Of a stretch of 64,000 bases of DNA, positions 16,917 to 26,502 are shown in pieces (position 1 is the stretch's first letter; every line of letters begins with the position of its first letter). This DNA comes from JBBRSD01 sp038245725 (GTDB taxonomy: Bacteria; Actinomycetota; Coriobacteriia; Anaerosomatales; JAAXUF01). Position numbers and translations under genes: made by a program. Below the pieces are notes generated by a model, which was given only the letters and a program-made list of their open reading frames with translations, did no database searches and was not told where the DNA came from. The DNA is taken from positions 124,001 through 188,000 of the forward strand of contig JBBRSD010000004.1 of the NCBI GenBank assembly GCA_038245725.1, read 5' to 3'.

Positions 16917-19157
16917 TTACCGGCCTTCCGCATCTTCGCGCTCGAAAGCGCGTATCGATTCCAGATCTTCGACGCTCGCGAGAACCTCTCGAGGCTTGCT
17001 ACCGTCCGGCGGGCCGACTATCCCCTTCATCTCGAGCATATCCATGATTCTGCCTGCTCGAGCGTAGCCGACCTTCAGTCGCCGCTGTAGCATCGACGTG
17101 GAACCCAGACCGCTCGTGACGGTGATGTCCGCGGCTTCCCAGATAAGCGGATCGTCGTCACCGCCCGTATCGATCCCGCCCCCACCCGCCGAGGAGATCT
17201 TGAGGTGCAGGATCTCCTCGTGGTAGTCGGGCTCGGCCTGCTTCTTGAGGTGAGACACGACTTCTTCGATCTCGGACTCCGAGACATAACAGCCCTGGAT
17301 GCGCTTTGGCTTCGGCCACGCAGGCTTGCTGAAGAGCATGTCGCCCAGACCGACGAGCTTCTCGGCGCCGGACTGGTCGAGGATGACCCGTGAATCGATC
17401 GCACTCGCGACATTGAACGCGATGCGGTTCGTGATGTTGGCCTTGATGATGCCGGTGACGACGTTGGCCTCTGGACGCTGGGTCGCTACGACGAGGTGGA
17501 TGCCCGCGGCGCGCGCGAGTTGCGCGATGCGGACGATCGAGTCCTCGACCTCCTTGGCTGCCACCATCATGAGGTCGGCGAGTTCGTCGATGACGATAAC
17601 GAGGTAAGGCAGTTCCACCGCACCTTCGGCACCCTTGCCGTCCTGGATCATCGCATTGTAGCCGCCGATGTTTCGCACGCCGGCGGCCTGCAGAACCTTC
17701 AGTCGGCGCTCCATCTCCGAGACTGACCATGCCAGTGCGCTCGCCGCCTCTTTCGGCTCGGTCACAACCGGCACGTAGAGGTGCGGCAGGCCGTTGTAGA
17801 GCGAGAGTTCGACGCGCTTCGGGTCGATGAGAATGAAGCGCACCTCTGCAGGAGTGGCGCGCATGAGTATCGACATGAGCATCGCGTTGATCGCAACCGA
17901 CTTGCCCGACCCAGTCGTACCGCCGAGAAGCAGATGTGGCATCGCACCGAGGTCCTCAAGCACCGGTGAGCCGGCGACGTCCTTGCCGATGCCGAGCAGT
18001 AGCGGACCACCCTCCCCCGCTGGCGCGAGCACGTCGCCCAACGTGACTGAGGTCCGCCGGACGTTGGGCACCTCGATCCCTACGAGCGCCTTGCCGGGTA
18101 TGGGGGCAAGGATCCGAACGGTGGAGGCTGCCAGCGATAGCGCAAGGTCATCGGCGAGCGCAGTGACCTTGGAGAGGCGCACGCCCTTGGCGATCTCGAC
18201 TTCAAACAGCGTCACGGTAGGACCGGCGACCCAGTCGACGACGCGCGCCGGGATGTCGAAGGTCGCAAGGGTTTCGCTGATGGCTATGGCCGTCGAGCGG
18301 AGCTCGGTGTCTGAGCTCTTGTGCGCCGCCGCCGACTCCGTCGTCTGCCCCAGCACGCTGAACGGAGGCAACTCGAAGCCCTCCATCGCCCGCGGGGCGA
18401 CGCTGCGCGGCGTGGGAACGGTCTTTCGTGCGGCCTCCGGGTCGGGAGCACCGGCGGGGCGCCGTCGAGGCACGGCAACACTCGCGCCGCTCGCAGCGAC
18501 GGCGACGCCGTCCGCGTCGACCAACGGCACCGTGCGCGGTGCGCGCTCGCGTTTGAGTGCGGCGGGCTCCTTCTCGGCGGCCCGGGCTTGGACGCTCCCG
18601 CTTACCCACTCCACAAGGGCGGATATCGACAACCCCGTGACCACGCACCCCACGATCGCGAGTCCGGCGAGCAGCACGTAGCCGATCGGAGCACCGAGCG
18701 CCTTAAAGAGCGCCCACGCGACTCCCGCCCCAACATAGCCTCCGTGCAGCGGCAGCTGCTTTGCCGAGAAGAAGTCGTGGCCCGGAGTCGAGAGTGCCGC
18801 CATCGAGATGAACGAGAGCACGATGAATCCGAGTCCGAGCCCCGTGCGCCCCTCGTGGATCTCGGTTCGTACAAAGAAGCTCACGCCCCACACAAGCAGG
18901 AACACCGGGATCAGGTAGGCGCCGATTCCGAAGAGCATCTTCAGCCCGCCGGCACCAGCTTGCGCAGCAACGCCTGAGGACTTGCTCACGACCGCAATGA
19001 ACAGCGCGATAGCTATGACCGAGAGAACGACGCCGACGATGTCGCGGCGCGAACGGTCGTCCAGAAGACCCTGCGGCGCTTTGGCAGCAGCACGACCGCG
19101 CGATCGTTCTGACGCGCCGCGCGACGGCGTATTTGATGGCTTGCGGGGTGAAACCAT
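16917..19157 (-). CDS. ftsK: DNA translocase FtsK/SpoIIIE
   Basis: 746-aa septal DNA pump. The N-terminus has four to five membrane helices (about 42-185), followed by a short Pro/Ala-rich linker (190-260), then the motor: Walker A GGTTGSGKS at 412-420, Walker B VIVIDELADLMM, and a C-terminal gamma winged-helix (from about 680, LKVGYARAGRIMDMLE) that reads KOPS/SRS sites. The short linker is like SpoIIIE of Gram-positives rather than E. coli FtsK. It clears chromosome ends from the closing septum. The RodZ-like gene and yajQ follow. Confidence 0.96.
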   Translation of the reverse strand: MVSPRKPSNTPSRGASERSRGRAAAKAPQGLLDDRSRRDIVGVVLSVIAIALFIAVVSKSSGVAAQAGAGGLKMLFGIGAYLIPVFLLVWGVSFFVRTEIHEGRTGLGLGFIVLSFISMAALSTPGHDFFSAKQLPLHGGYVGAGVAWALFKALGAPIGYVLLAGLAIVGCVVTGLSISALVEWVSGSVQARAAEKEPAALKRERAPRTVPLVDADGVAVAASGASVAVPRRRPAGAPDPEAARKTVPTPRSVAPRAMEGFELPPFSVLGQTTESAAAHKSSDTELRSTAIAISETLATFDIPARVVDWVAGPTVTLFEVEIAKGVRLSKVTALADDLALSLAASTVRILAPIPGKALVGIEVPNVRRTSVTLGDVLAPAGEGGPLLLGIGKDVAGSPVLEDLGAMPHLLLGGTTGSGKSVAINAMLMSILMRATPAEVRFILIDPKRVELSLYNGLPHLYVPVVTEPKEAASALAWSVSEMERRLKVLQAAGVRNIGGYNAMIQDGKGAEGAVELPYLVIVIDELADLMMVAAKEVEDSIVRIAQLARAAGIHLVVATQRPEANVVTGIIKANITNRIAFNVASAIDSRVILDQSGAEKLVGLGDMLFSKPAWPKPKRIQGCYVSESEIEEVVSHLKKQAEPDYHEEILHLKISSAGGGGIDTGGDDDPLIWEAADITVTSGLGSTSMLQRRLKVGYARAGRIMDMLEMKGIVGPPDGSKPREVLASVEDLESIRAFEREDAEGR

Positions 19158-19246
19158 GTGAGCGACTCCAACTACGATTCAGGCTGCGATGTGATTACAC
19201 GAATCCCTCAGGAGCCAGTATAGGGATTCCGAGTCCCCCAGGGGAG

Positions 19247-20197
19247 CTAACCTCGCAGAAAGAACACGGCGATCAGAAGCGCCCCCGCCGCCAGCCGGTA
19301 CCACATGAAAACCGAGAACGAGTGCTTCTTCACGTACTCGAGCATCCAGCGCATGAGCAAGAACGACGTGATTGCGGATGCGACGAACCCGAGACCCCAG
19401 TCGAGCGAGAAGAGCTGGCCGCCGATGAAGTGGCGCAGGCCCCACGTCGCAGCACCGCCGATGATGGGCGCGGCCGCCATGAACGAGTACTTCGCCGTGT
19501 CTTGCCGAGAGATGCCGAGCGCTCGACCGGCGGTCATCGTTGCACCCGACCGCGAGACGCCGGGGATCAGCGCGACGGCCTGCGCCACGCCGATAAGTGC
19601 CGCCTTGCCCCACGTCATCGTCGAGATGTCATCCTGCCGACTGACGAACTTGTCGACCGCCCACAGCACGACGCCGAAGACCATCAGCGCCACGCCGACC
19701 ACAAGAGGCGCGTACCTGAAGCCCGTTGCAAGACCCTGGGCAGTTGTGAACGACGGCGTCGAGAAGGTCTCGATCTTCTCGTCGAGGAGCAAGCCGAAGA
19801 CCGCTCCCGGAACAGAAGTGACGACAAGGAACCCGAGGAACTTGCGAGCAAACGCGGTTTCACGCATGGGGTCGATCGGCAGCTCGATGGGCTCCGCCCC
19901 TTGAGCGGCGTCGCTGAAGCGCGCGCGCCGAGAACGGCGCTGCGGGCGCGGATTGCCGAAAGCACTGCGGAACAGGTCGACCCAGTCACGCCACAGCGCG
20001 AACACGATGGCGAAGAAACTCCCCAGATGCAAAGCGATGTCGAACGCCGCCGCCGTGGACGCATCGGCGAGGAACGGGAAGTGGCCCTCGACTCCGAACA
20101 GCCAAGGCAGCATGCGCAGGTGTGCGGTCGACGAGATCGGCAGAAACTCAGCGATCCCTTGAGCAATGCCGAGAATAATGGCCCAAACGTGGCCCAT
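19247..20197 (-). CDS. uppP: undecaprenyl-diphosphatase UppP/BacA
   Basis: 316-aa membrane enzyme that dephosphorylates undecaprenyl pyrophosphate to recycle the cell-wall lipid carrier; excess confers bacitracin resistance. Seen: GIAQGIAEFLPISSTAHL, the Glu-rich catalytic motif, and PGVSRSGATMTAG. Eight or so hydrophobic segments. It is longer than E. coli UppP (273 aa) because of a hydrophilic insertion around residues 80-115 (PRPQRRSRRARFSD). It begins 3 nt after the rnj stop codon. Confidence 0.96.
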   Translation of the reverse strand: MGHVWAIILGIAQGIAEFLPISSTAHLRMLPWLFGVEGHFPFLADASTAAAFDIALHLGSFFAIVFALWRDWVDLFRSAFGNPRPQRRSRRARFSDAAQGAEPIELPIDPMRETAFARKFLGFLVVTSVPGAVFGLLLDEKIETFSTPSFTTAQGLATGFRYAPLVVGVALMVFGVVLWAVDKFVSRQDDISTMTWGKAALIGVAQAVALIPGVSRSGATMTAGRALGISRQDTAKYSFMAAAPIIGGAATWGLRHFIGGQLFSLDWGLGFVASAITSFLLMRWMLEYVKKHSFSVFMWYRLAAGALLIAVFFLRG

Positions 20198-20200
20198 GGA

Positions 20201-21877
20201 CTAGACCTCCATAACGACAGGAATGATCATCGGACGGCGACGGATGCGCTCCCAGAGTAGCTGGGACAGGGATTCGCGAACCGCATTCTTGATGACTTTC
20301 TGATCCGTCGCGCCCTCTTTGGCTGTCTTCGCGAGCGTCTTGGCGATTCGCGCCCGGGCCTCGATCAGCAGCGGGTCGGTGTCGCCACCGAGCACCAGTC
20401 CACGTGTGACAAGTTCCGGTTCGCCAACGGGACGTCCGGTCTGCCCGTCGATGGCGATGATGATCGTCGCGATGCCGTCCTGCGCGAGGAGCTGACGGTC
20501 GCGGAGCACGACTTTGCCGACGTCGCCGACTGAGAGCCCGTCAACATAGACGACGCCGTGCTCGACGCTTTCCGCGACGCGCGCGCCGTCATCGCCGATT
20601 TCCAAGCAATCTCCGTTGTCGAGGACGAAGACGTCCTCGTCGTACATGCCGATGTCATGGGCAAGTCGCGCGTGTGCCGCGAGGTGGCGGGTCTCACCGT
20701 GGATCGGCATGAAGTACGTGGGCTGCGCGAGGTTGAGCATCAGTTTGAGTTCTTCGGACGCGGCGTGCCCCGAGACGTGAACCAACATCGAACCCTTGTG
20801 CAGCACGAGGGCGCCGGCCTTGGTAAGGCGGTTGATGACGCGGCTCACGGCCTTCTCGTTGCCCGGCACCGGTGACGCCGAGATGACCACGGTGTCACTT
20901 GACTGAACCTGCACCGTGCGGTGATCGCCGTTCGCCATGCGCGCAAGTGCGGAGAGCGGCTCGCCCTGACTGCCCGTGCACAGAACGACGATCTTCTCGG
21001 AGGGGAGGCCTCCGGCATCAAACGCGTCCACGATCCAATCCTCGTCGATCTTCAAGTACCCGAGCTCGCGAGCGATCTTGGTGTTGGTGACCATCGAGCG
21101 ACCTGTCACCACGACCTTGCGGCCTGCAGCAACGGCGGCGTCGCACACCTGCTGGATGCGATGGATGTGGCTCGAGAACGACGCGACGATGACCCGCTGC
21201 TCGGCAGAGCCGATGATTTCGCGCAGAGTGCGCCCGACCTCCGCTTCAGAGAGCGTCGTGCCGCGGGTCTCGGCGTTGGTGGAGTCGCTCATCAGCAGAT
21301 CGACACCGCTCTTCGCAAACTTCGAGATCGCGCCGTAGTCGGTGAGCCGCCCGTCGATCGGCGTCTGGTCGAGTTTGAAGTCGCCCGTATGCAGCACGCT
21401 GCCTGCCGGAGTGCGGATGAAGACGCCCACAGCATCAGGTATCGAGTGGTTCACGGCGAAGAAGTCGAAGCCGAAGCTGCCGAGCGAGACATGGCCGCCG
21501 GCGTGGATCTCCCGCAACTTTGCCTTCTTGAGCTTGTGCTCGTCGAGCTTGCCTTTGATCAGACCGAGCGTGAGCTTGGTGCCCAACACCGGGACGTTGG
21601 GCCCGAGCTCTTTGAGCAGATACGGCAACGCACCCGTGTGATCCTCGTGCCCGTGAGTGATGACGATGCCTTTGAGTTTCTCTTTGCGCTTAGTGATGTA
21701 GGAGAAGTCAGGCAGTATCAGGTCGACCCCGGGGTGATCGTCGTCGGGAAACATGATGCCGGCGTCGACAACGACCATCTCGTCGCCATACTCGAACACC
21801 GTCATGTTCTTTCCGACTTCGTCGAGCCCGCCTAGCGGAATCACACGAAGTCGGAGCGGTTTCTGTGATTTGGACAT
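20201..21877 (-). CDS. rnj: ribonuclease J
   Basis: 558-aa metallo-beta-lactamase/beta-CASP ribonuclease with 5'-3' exo- and endonuclease activity in mRNA decay and rRNA maturation. Seen: the metal motif THGHEDHTGALPYL, VNHSIPDAVG, LHTGDFKLDQTP, SDSTNAETRG, and the closing RPMIIPVVMEV. I use the ATG at 21877; a GTG at 21889 with AAAGGA close upstream is also possible. RNase J and RNase Y are both encoded in this window, matching a Gram-positive type degradosome set. The dapA-rnj order is common in Firmicutes and Actinobacteria. Confidence 0.95.
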   Translation of the reverse strand: MSKSQKPLRLRVIPLGGLDEVGKNMTVFEYGDEMVVVDAGIMFPDDDHPGVDLILPDFSYITKRKEKLKGIVITHGHEDHTGALPYLLKELGPNVPVLGTKLTLGLIKGKLDEHKLKKAKLREIHAGGHVSLGSFGFDFFAVNHSIPDAVGVFIRTPAGSVLHTGDFKLDQTPIDGRLTDYGAISKFAKSGVDLLMSDSTNAETRGTTLSEAEVGRTLREIIGSAEQRVIVASFSSHIHRIQQVCDAAVAAGRKVVVTGRSMVTNTKIARELGYLKIDEDWIVDAFDAGGLPSEKIVVLCTGSQGEPLSALARMANGDHRTVQVQSSDTVVISASPVPGNEKAVSRVINRLTKAGALVLHKGSMLVHVSGHAASEELKLMLNLAQPTYFMPIHGETRHLAAHARLAHDIGMYDEDVFVLDNGDCLEIGDDGARVAESVEHGVVYVDGLSVGDVGKVVLRDRQLLAQDGIATIIIAIDGQTGRPVGEPELVTRGLVLGGDTDPLLIEARARIAKTLAKTAKEGATDQKVIKNAVRESLSQLLWERIRRRPMIIPVVMEV

Positions 21878-22048
21878 ACGCTCGTGCACGGTTCCTTTCG
21901 GCCGTGTCAGCGGCCTTTCCGGCAACGCCTTGTGGCGATGCAATATGTGGTGCGCAACCACCGCCGAGAAGGCGATGGGTTCCGTCTTTCTGAATACGCA
22001 GAGCACGGCCCGCCTCGCATTCGAGGTGGCAGGCGAGTCGCTGCGTAC

Positions 22049-22942
22049 CTACGCGAGCAGGCCGGAGTGGATCATGACCCGCTTGAGTTCGGCAGTCTGC
22101 TCGGCAGTCGCATCGATCAGCGGCAGACGCAACCCGCCCACGGGGAAACCCTGCAGCTCGAGGGCCTTCTTCACCATGATGGGGTTGCTGGTCATGAAGA
22201 GGGTCTTCATGAGCGGCGTCAGCTCAAGGTGCACCCGCAACGCGTGCGTGTGGTCCCCGGCTGCCTGCGCCTCGACCATCTCCTTGAACCTCGGGCCCGC
22301 GATGTGGCTGATCACGGAGATGACGCCTGTTCCTCCAAGCGCCATGAGCGGCAGCGTATCCTCGTCGTTGCCCGAAAGCACCTCAAAGCCCTCCGGCGCA
22401 CCGTGAGTGAGCTCAGCGATCTGGCTCATGTTGCCCGACGCCTCTTTCACGGCGACGATGTTCTCGACATCGTTCGCAAGGCGAAGGGTGGTCTCAGCGG
22501 TCATGTTGATCACCGAACGCCCAGGGATGTTGTAGAGCACCACCGGCAGATCAACCGACTCTGCGATCGTGCGGAAGTGCTGGTAGAGGCCCTCTTGCGG
22601 GGGCTTGTTGTAGTACGGAACGACCGCCATGATGCCGTCGACTCCGAGCGCCGCGACCTCTTGCGCAAACGCCACGGAGTCAGCCGTGCAATTGTCGCCC
22701 GCGTTGGCGATGATCGGTGCTCGCCCGTCGACAGCCTCGACGACGGCTCGGAACAGGTCGAGCTTCTGGGGGTAGAAGACGGTGGGCGATTCGCCGGTCG
22801 TCCCGCAGACGACGAGCGCGTCGCTGCCCTCATCGAGCAGTTTGAGTGCCAGCTCCTGCGCCCTGGGCAGGTCCAGATCGAGTCCGGGCGTGAACGGAGT
22901 GACCATGGCCGTGATCATTCGGCCGAAACGCGGCGTGCTCAT
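22049..22942 (-). CDS. dapA: 4-hydroxy-tetrahydrodipicolinate synthase
   Basis: 297-aa TIM-barrel enzyme that condenses pyruvate with aspartate semialdehyde, the first committed step to diaminopimelate and lysine. Seen: VCGTTGESPTV, PYYNKPPQEGLYQHF with the catalytic Tyr, and the Schiff-base Lys in IVAVKEASG. The ATG at 22942 is chosen over the much longer frame to 23503 because the family sequence starts there and GGGGA lies upstream. It follows lysC and dapB on the same strand; with these it supplies the peptidoglycan cross-link amino acid. Confidence 0.97.
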   Translation of the reverse strand: MSTPRFGRMITAMVTPFTPGLDLDLPRAQELALKLLDEGSDALVVCGTTGESPTVFYPQKLDLFRAVVEAVDGRAPIIANAGDNCTADSVAFAQEVAALGVDGIMAVVPYYNKPPQEGLYQHFRTIAESVDLPVVLYNIPGRSVINMTAETTLRLANDVENIVAVKEASGNMSQIAELTHGAPEGFEVLSGNDEDTLPLMALGGTGVISVISHIAGPRFKEMVEAQAAGDHTHALRVHLELTPLMKTLFMTSNPIMVKKALELQGFPVGGLRLPLIDATAEQTAELKRVMIHSGLLA

Positions 22943-22996
22943 GAGTTCGAGTCCCCTCGTGGCGAACCCGCTCATCACAGCGGGTGTTGAGTTCGT

Positions 22997-23082
22997 TTCT
23001 ACTCGGCCTATTGTGCCACAGTGCACTGACATCCGCTGTCTCCGAACAGGGGCGTCACCGATGCGTTGCGTTCTACTCGGCC
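22997..23082. repeat. 12-bp direct repeat spanning the lysC end
   Basis: TTCTACTCGGCC occurs at 22997-23008 and again at 23071-23082, where it includes the lysC stop codon. The copies are 74 bp apart. This suggests a short tandem duplication of the gene end. The intervening 62 bp contain no gene. Confidence 0.6.
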
Positions 23083-24302
23083 AGCTCGAAGCCGTCGTGA
23101 AGCGCCTGAATCGCCGCTTCAGAGCTCTCGGCGGACACGAGAACGCTGATCGTGGTGTGCGAGTCAGCGGCCTGGTACACGGCGACACCAGCGTTGTCGA
23201 GCAGCTCAGACATCTTCGCCATGACACCTGGGACGCCGTGCATCCCGGCTCCAACAAGCGTGACCTTAGCCAGGCCGCGTGTAATGGCGCAGCCCATGCC
23301 GAGACGCTCGAGCTCCTCCTCGACGAGTGCCAGCGAGTCCTCCGGCACGGTGAAGACGAGCCCATCGCCAGCAGGCGTGAACATGTCGAGCGACACGCCC
23401 GCCTCGGCCATCGCACGGTAGACGCGCGTCTGCGCGGCCATGTGATCACGCGTGCCCTCGCGATCACCGAGCGCCGCTCGTACGCGGGCGACCCCGTCCG
23501 CATGGCTCACGGCGGTTGCAACGCGATCGGGCCGGTACGCAGCGATGTCGGCGACCAGCGTGCCCGCGTGATCGCTGAAGGTGTTCTTCACCCGAACGGC
23601 GATCCCGGAGTTCAGCGCGAGTTCGGCGGCCGGCGTGTGCACGATGCGGCTTCCGGCCCTCGCCATCTGGAAGAGCTCGTCGGCGCGGATGACGTCGAGG
23701 ACCTCGGTGCCGTCGCAGGTGCGAGGGTCTGCGGTCATGACCCCGTCGACGTCGGTGTAGATTTCGACTTCGTCGGCCTCGAGAGCCACACCGAGCGCGC
23801 ACGCACTCGTATCGCTCCCGCCGCGTCCGAGCGTCGTGAGCGTCCCGTCATCAGCAAGTCCCTGGAAGCCGGCGACGACCGGCACCAGTCCCGCATCGAT
23901 CGCGGCCAGCAGTCGCGCTGGGTACACCTCCGTCACCGCCGCGTTGCCCGCGACACCGTCGGTGAACACGCCTGCCTCAGCACCTGAAAACGCAACGGCC
24001 TCGATTCCGGCCGCGCGAAGTCCTGCCGCCACGACGACCGCCGAGACGAGCTCCCCCACACTTGCGAGCAGGTCGAGTTCGCGCTCGCTCGCGGGCAGGT
24101 GGTCGACGAGACCCAGCAAGGTGTCGGTCGCATACGGCGCACCGCGACGCCCCATCGCGCTCACCACGAGCACCGGCGCCTTGCCGAGCTCGAGTGCAGC
24201 GCTCACGCGATGCGCGAGCGCCTCGCGACCGGTCTCATCGGCGACAGAGGTCCCGCCGAACTTCATCACGACGATCGGCTTGCGGGCGGCGCCTGTGCTC
24301 AC
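23073..24302 (-). CDS. lysC: aspartate kinase
   Basis: 409-aa kinase that phosphorylates aspartate at the head of the lysine, threonine and methionine pathways. Seen: VMKFGGTSVADE at the N-terminus, LGRGGSDTSACALGVAL, EIYTDVDGVMTADPR, and two C-terminal ACT domains (about 265-409; GVSLDMFTPAGDG, GAGMHGVPGVMAKM). ACT domains bind lysine and/or threonine, so feedback inhibition is likely. The start is 3 nt after the dapB stop codon, so the two are coupled. Confidence 0.97.
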   Translation of the reverse strand: MSTGAARKPIVVMKFGGTSVADETGREALAHRVSAALELGKAPVLVVSAMGRRGAPYATDTLLGLVDHLPASERELDLLASVGELVSAVVVAAGLRAAGIEAVAFSGAEAGVFTDGVAGNAAVTEVYPARLLAAIDAGLVPVVAGFQGLADDGTLTTLGRGGSDTSACALGVALEADEVEIYTDVDGVMTADPRTCDGTEVLDVIRADELFQMARAGSRIVHTPAAELALNSGIAVRVKNTFSDHAGTLVADIAAYRPDRVATAVSHADGVARVRAALGDREGTRDHMAAQTRVYRAMAEAGVSLDMFTPAGDGLVFTVPEDSLALVEEELERLGMGCAITRGLAKVTLVGAGMHGVPGVMAKMSELLDNAGVAVYQAADSHTTISVLVSAESSEAAIQALHDGFELAE

Positions 24303-24305
24303 GCG

Positions 24306-25100
24306 CTACTCCCCCATCAACTTCTCGAGTCCGACGATGAGCCCGCTTCGCAATCCGACCTCTCGAACCGCGAGCACGACGCCGGGCATGAAGCTGGTCC
24401 GGTCGATCGAATCGTGTCGGATGGTGAGCGTTTGGCCCTGGCCGCCGAACAGCACCTCCTGGTGCGCAACGAGTCCCGGGAGCCGTACGGAATGAACGCT
24501 CACGCCGTCCACGAGCGCACCGCGCGCGCCCTCCATGCCGGGAAGCTCGGTCTCGCGACCAGGGACAGCCGGCGCCGCCCCGCGGACGCGCGCGATCATG
24601 CGGGCAGTCAGGATCGCCGTCCCGCTGGGCGCATCGGCCTTTTTGTCGTGGTGGTATTCGGTGACCTCGACGTTGGGCATGTAGCGGGCGGCTTGCTGGG
24701 CGAACTGCATCATCAGCACCGCTCCGATCGCGAAGTTCGGTGCGAAGAACAGCGTGGTGTCCTCAGATGCGAGGTTCGCGAGCTCGGCAAGCTTCTCTTC
24801 CGAGACGCCCGTCGTGCCGACCACGCAGTCGACGCCCAGCGCAAGCGCCACGCGCAGGTTGCCCTCGACGACCGTTGGGTGCGTGAAGTCGACCATCACG
24901 TCGGGATCGAGTTCGGCGATGACCTCTGCCAAGCCGGCTCGGCAAGCGAAGGTCACATGCTCGATGCCGGTGTCCACGCGCGCGTCGGTGGCTCCCGGGT
25001 CGACGCAAGCGACGACTTCCATGCCATCTGCGGCTGTGACCGCTCGAACGACTTCACGTCCCATTCTGCCGGCGGCGCCAGCAACCAGAACTCGAATCAT
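24306..25100 (-). CDS. dapB: 4-hydroxy-tetrahydrodipicolinate reductase
   Basis: 264-aa NAD(P)H-dependent reductase, the step after DapA. Seen: nucleotide-binding GAAGRMGREV, VDFTHPTVV, APNFAIGAVLMM, and the catalytic signature EYHHDKKADAPSGTA. The ATG at 25100 follows GGGAG; the longer frame to 25217 lacks family sequence. It sits between the M16 peptidase and lysC. The order dapB-lysC-dapA brings three consecutive lysine/DAP enzymes together. Confidence 0.97.
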   Translation of the reverse strand: MIRVLVAGAAGRMGREVVRAVTAADGMEVVACVDPGATDARVDTGIEHVTFACRAGLAEVIAELDPDVMVDFTHPTVVEGNLRVALALGVDCVVGTTGVSEEKLAELANLASEDTTLFFAPNFAIGAVLMMQFAQQAARYMPNVEVTEYHHDKKADAPSGTAILTARMIARVRGAAPAVPGRETELPGMEGARGALVDGVSVHSVRLPGLVAHQEVLFGGQGQTLTIRHDSIDRTSFMPGVVLAVREVGLRSGLIVGLEKLMGE

Positions 25101-25128
25101 CTTTGCTCCCTTTAACTGCAGTATCAGA

Positions 25129-26382
25129 CTAGCCGAGGAGATGCTCGAGCTTATCGGCGGTGAAGGGACCGATGACGGCAAGCACCTTCTCGGCGGAAAG
25201 GACCTCTGCCGAGACACGCTTGATGTCGTCCATCGTCACGGCTTCGAAGCGCTCCATGATCTCGTCAGCCGAGAGGATCTCGCCGCCGGTGACGTCGTTC
25301 TTGCCCAAGCGCGTCATGCGGTTGCGGGTCGACTCCATCCCCAGCACAAGCTGGCCGGTGCCGGCCTGTCGAACGCGGTCGAGCTCGTCGGGGGTGACGC
25401 CGTCCATCGCGACCCGCTCGACCTCGGTCTGAATGAGCCTGACGACCTCCTCGGCGTTGGAAGGGCGCGTGCCGGCGTAGATCGCGAACTCGCCGGTGTC
25501 CTGATACAGCGCCGAGAAGCTGTAGACAGCGTAGGCCAGTCCGCGCTTCTCGCGGATCTCCTGGAACAGGCGCGACGCCATGCCCCCGCCCAAAACGCCG
25601 TCAACGAGCGAAAGCGCGAAGCGGTCAGGGTGGTGTGCGTTCATCGTCGAGACGCCGTAGCAGATATGCGCCTGCTCGGTGTCCTTCTCCAGCACGGCAA
25701 GGCGCGACTTGCTCGCCGAATGCGCGACCGGACGAATGGAGCGCGGGCCGGCAGCGAGGCCGGCGAGCTTGCTTTCGGCCATCGCGACGAGCGCGTCATG
25801 GTCGACGTTGCCCGCGGCGGCGACGACGCAGTTCCCGGTCAGGTAGTGGCGCGAACGGAACGCCACCGACTGCTCGTGATCGAAGCCGCCCACCGTCGCG
25901 CGGGAACCCAGGATGGGCAGGCCGATGGGGTGCTCGGGCCACAGCGCGTTGGAGAAGATCTCGTGAATGTGGTCGTCGGGGGCGTCCTCCATGCGCGCAA
26001 TCTCTTCGATCACGACCTCCCGCTCGGAGGTGCAGCTCGCGTCGTCAAGATTGGCGTTGACGACCATGTCGGCGAGAAGGTCGAACGCCTTCTCGAGGTG
26101 TTCGTCGACGAAACGGCTGTAGTACGCCGTATATTCTTTACTGGTGAAGGCGTTGAGTTCCGCTCCCATGCGGTCGAAGTCCTCGGAGATGACGCGCGCG
26201 GTACGTGTTGGCGTCCCCTTAAACATCATGTGCTCCATGAAATGCGACATGCCGCCTTCAGGCGCCGTCTCATCGCGGCTGCCTACCGCGAACCAGATGC
26301 CGAGCGTGATCGAGCGCACCGAGTCCACGGGCTCCGAGATGACGGTGACGCCGTTGTCGAGAACGGTCTTGCGATAGAACAT
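25129..26382 (-). CDS. M16 family zinc metallopeptidase
   Basis: 417-aa pitrilysin-type peptidase. The inverted zinc motif HFMEH is at 47-51 with the distal Glu in REVVIEEIARME; the second half is the usual inactive paired domain (VLGGGMASRLFQEIREKRGLAY in the beta-type subunit arrangement). Homologues beside pnp and dap genes in Gram-positives (YmxG/MlpA) are processing-peptidase-like, with a proposed role in degrading small peptides. Here pnp is 22 kb away, which is unusual. Confidence 0.93.
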   Translation of the reverse strand: MFYRKTVLDNGVTVISEPVDSVRSITLGIWFAVGSRDETAPEGGMSHFMEHMMFKGTPTRTARVISEDFDRMGAELNAFTSKEYTAYYSRFVDEHLEKAFDLLADMVVNANLDDASCTSEREVVIEEIARMEDAPDDHIHEIFSNALWPEHPIGLPILGSRATVGGFDHEQSVAFRSRHYLTGNCVVAAAGNVDHDALVAMAESKLAGLAAGPRSIRPVAHSASKSRLAVLEKDTEQAHICYGVSTMNAHHPDRFALSLVDGVLGGGMASRLFQEIREKRGLAYAVYSFSALYQDTGEFAIYAGTRPSNAEEVVRLIQTEVERVAMDGVTPDELDRVRQAGTGQLVLGMESTRNRMTRLGKNDVTGGEILSADEIMERFEAVTMDDIKRVSAEVLSAEKVLAVIGPFTADKLEHLLG

Positions 26383-26502
26383 GAAGGCCCCCTGTTGGAT
26401 TGGGTGAGGCTCGCGAAACGAGGCTGAACAGCGACCGTTAGAGGGTACCCGAATCAGCCCGGCACTGTGTATGCCGGTGGAGTTCGGTTTCGGGCCGCAC
26501 TC

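Noticed and set aside
22943..23503. Upstream in-frame extension of dapA
   Set aside because: It overlaps lysC on the same strand in another frame and has no DapA-like sequence.
26458..26474. CCGGCA/TGCCGG small inverted repeat near the transglutaminase-like gene
   Set aside because: Only 6 bp, no U-tract; not enough for a terminator call.
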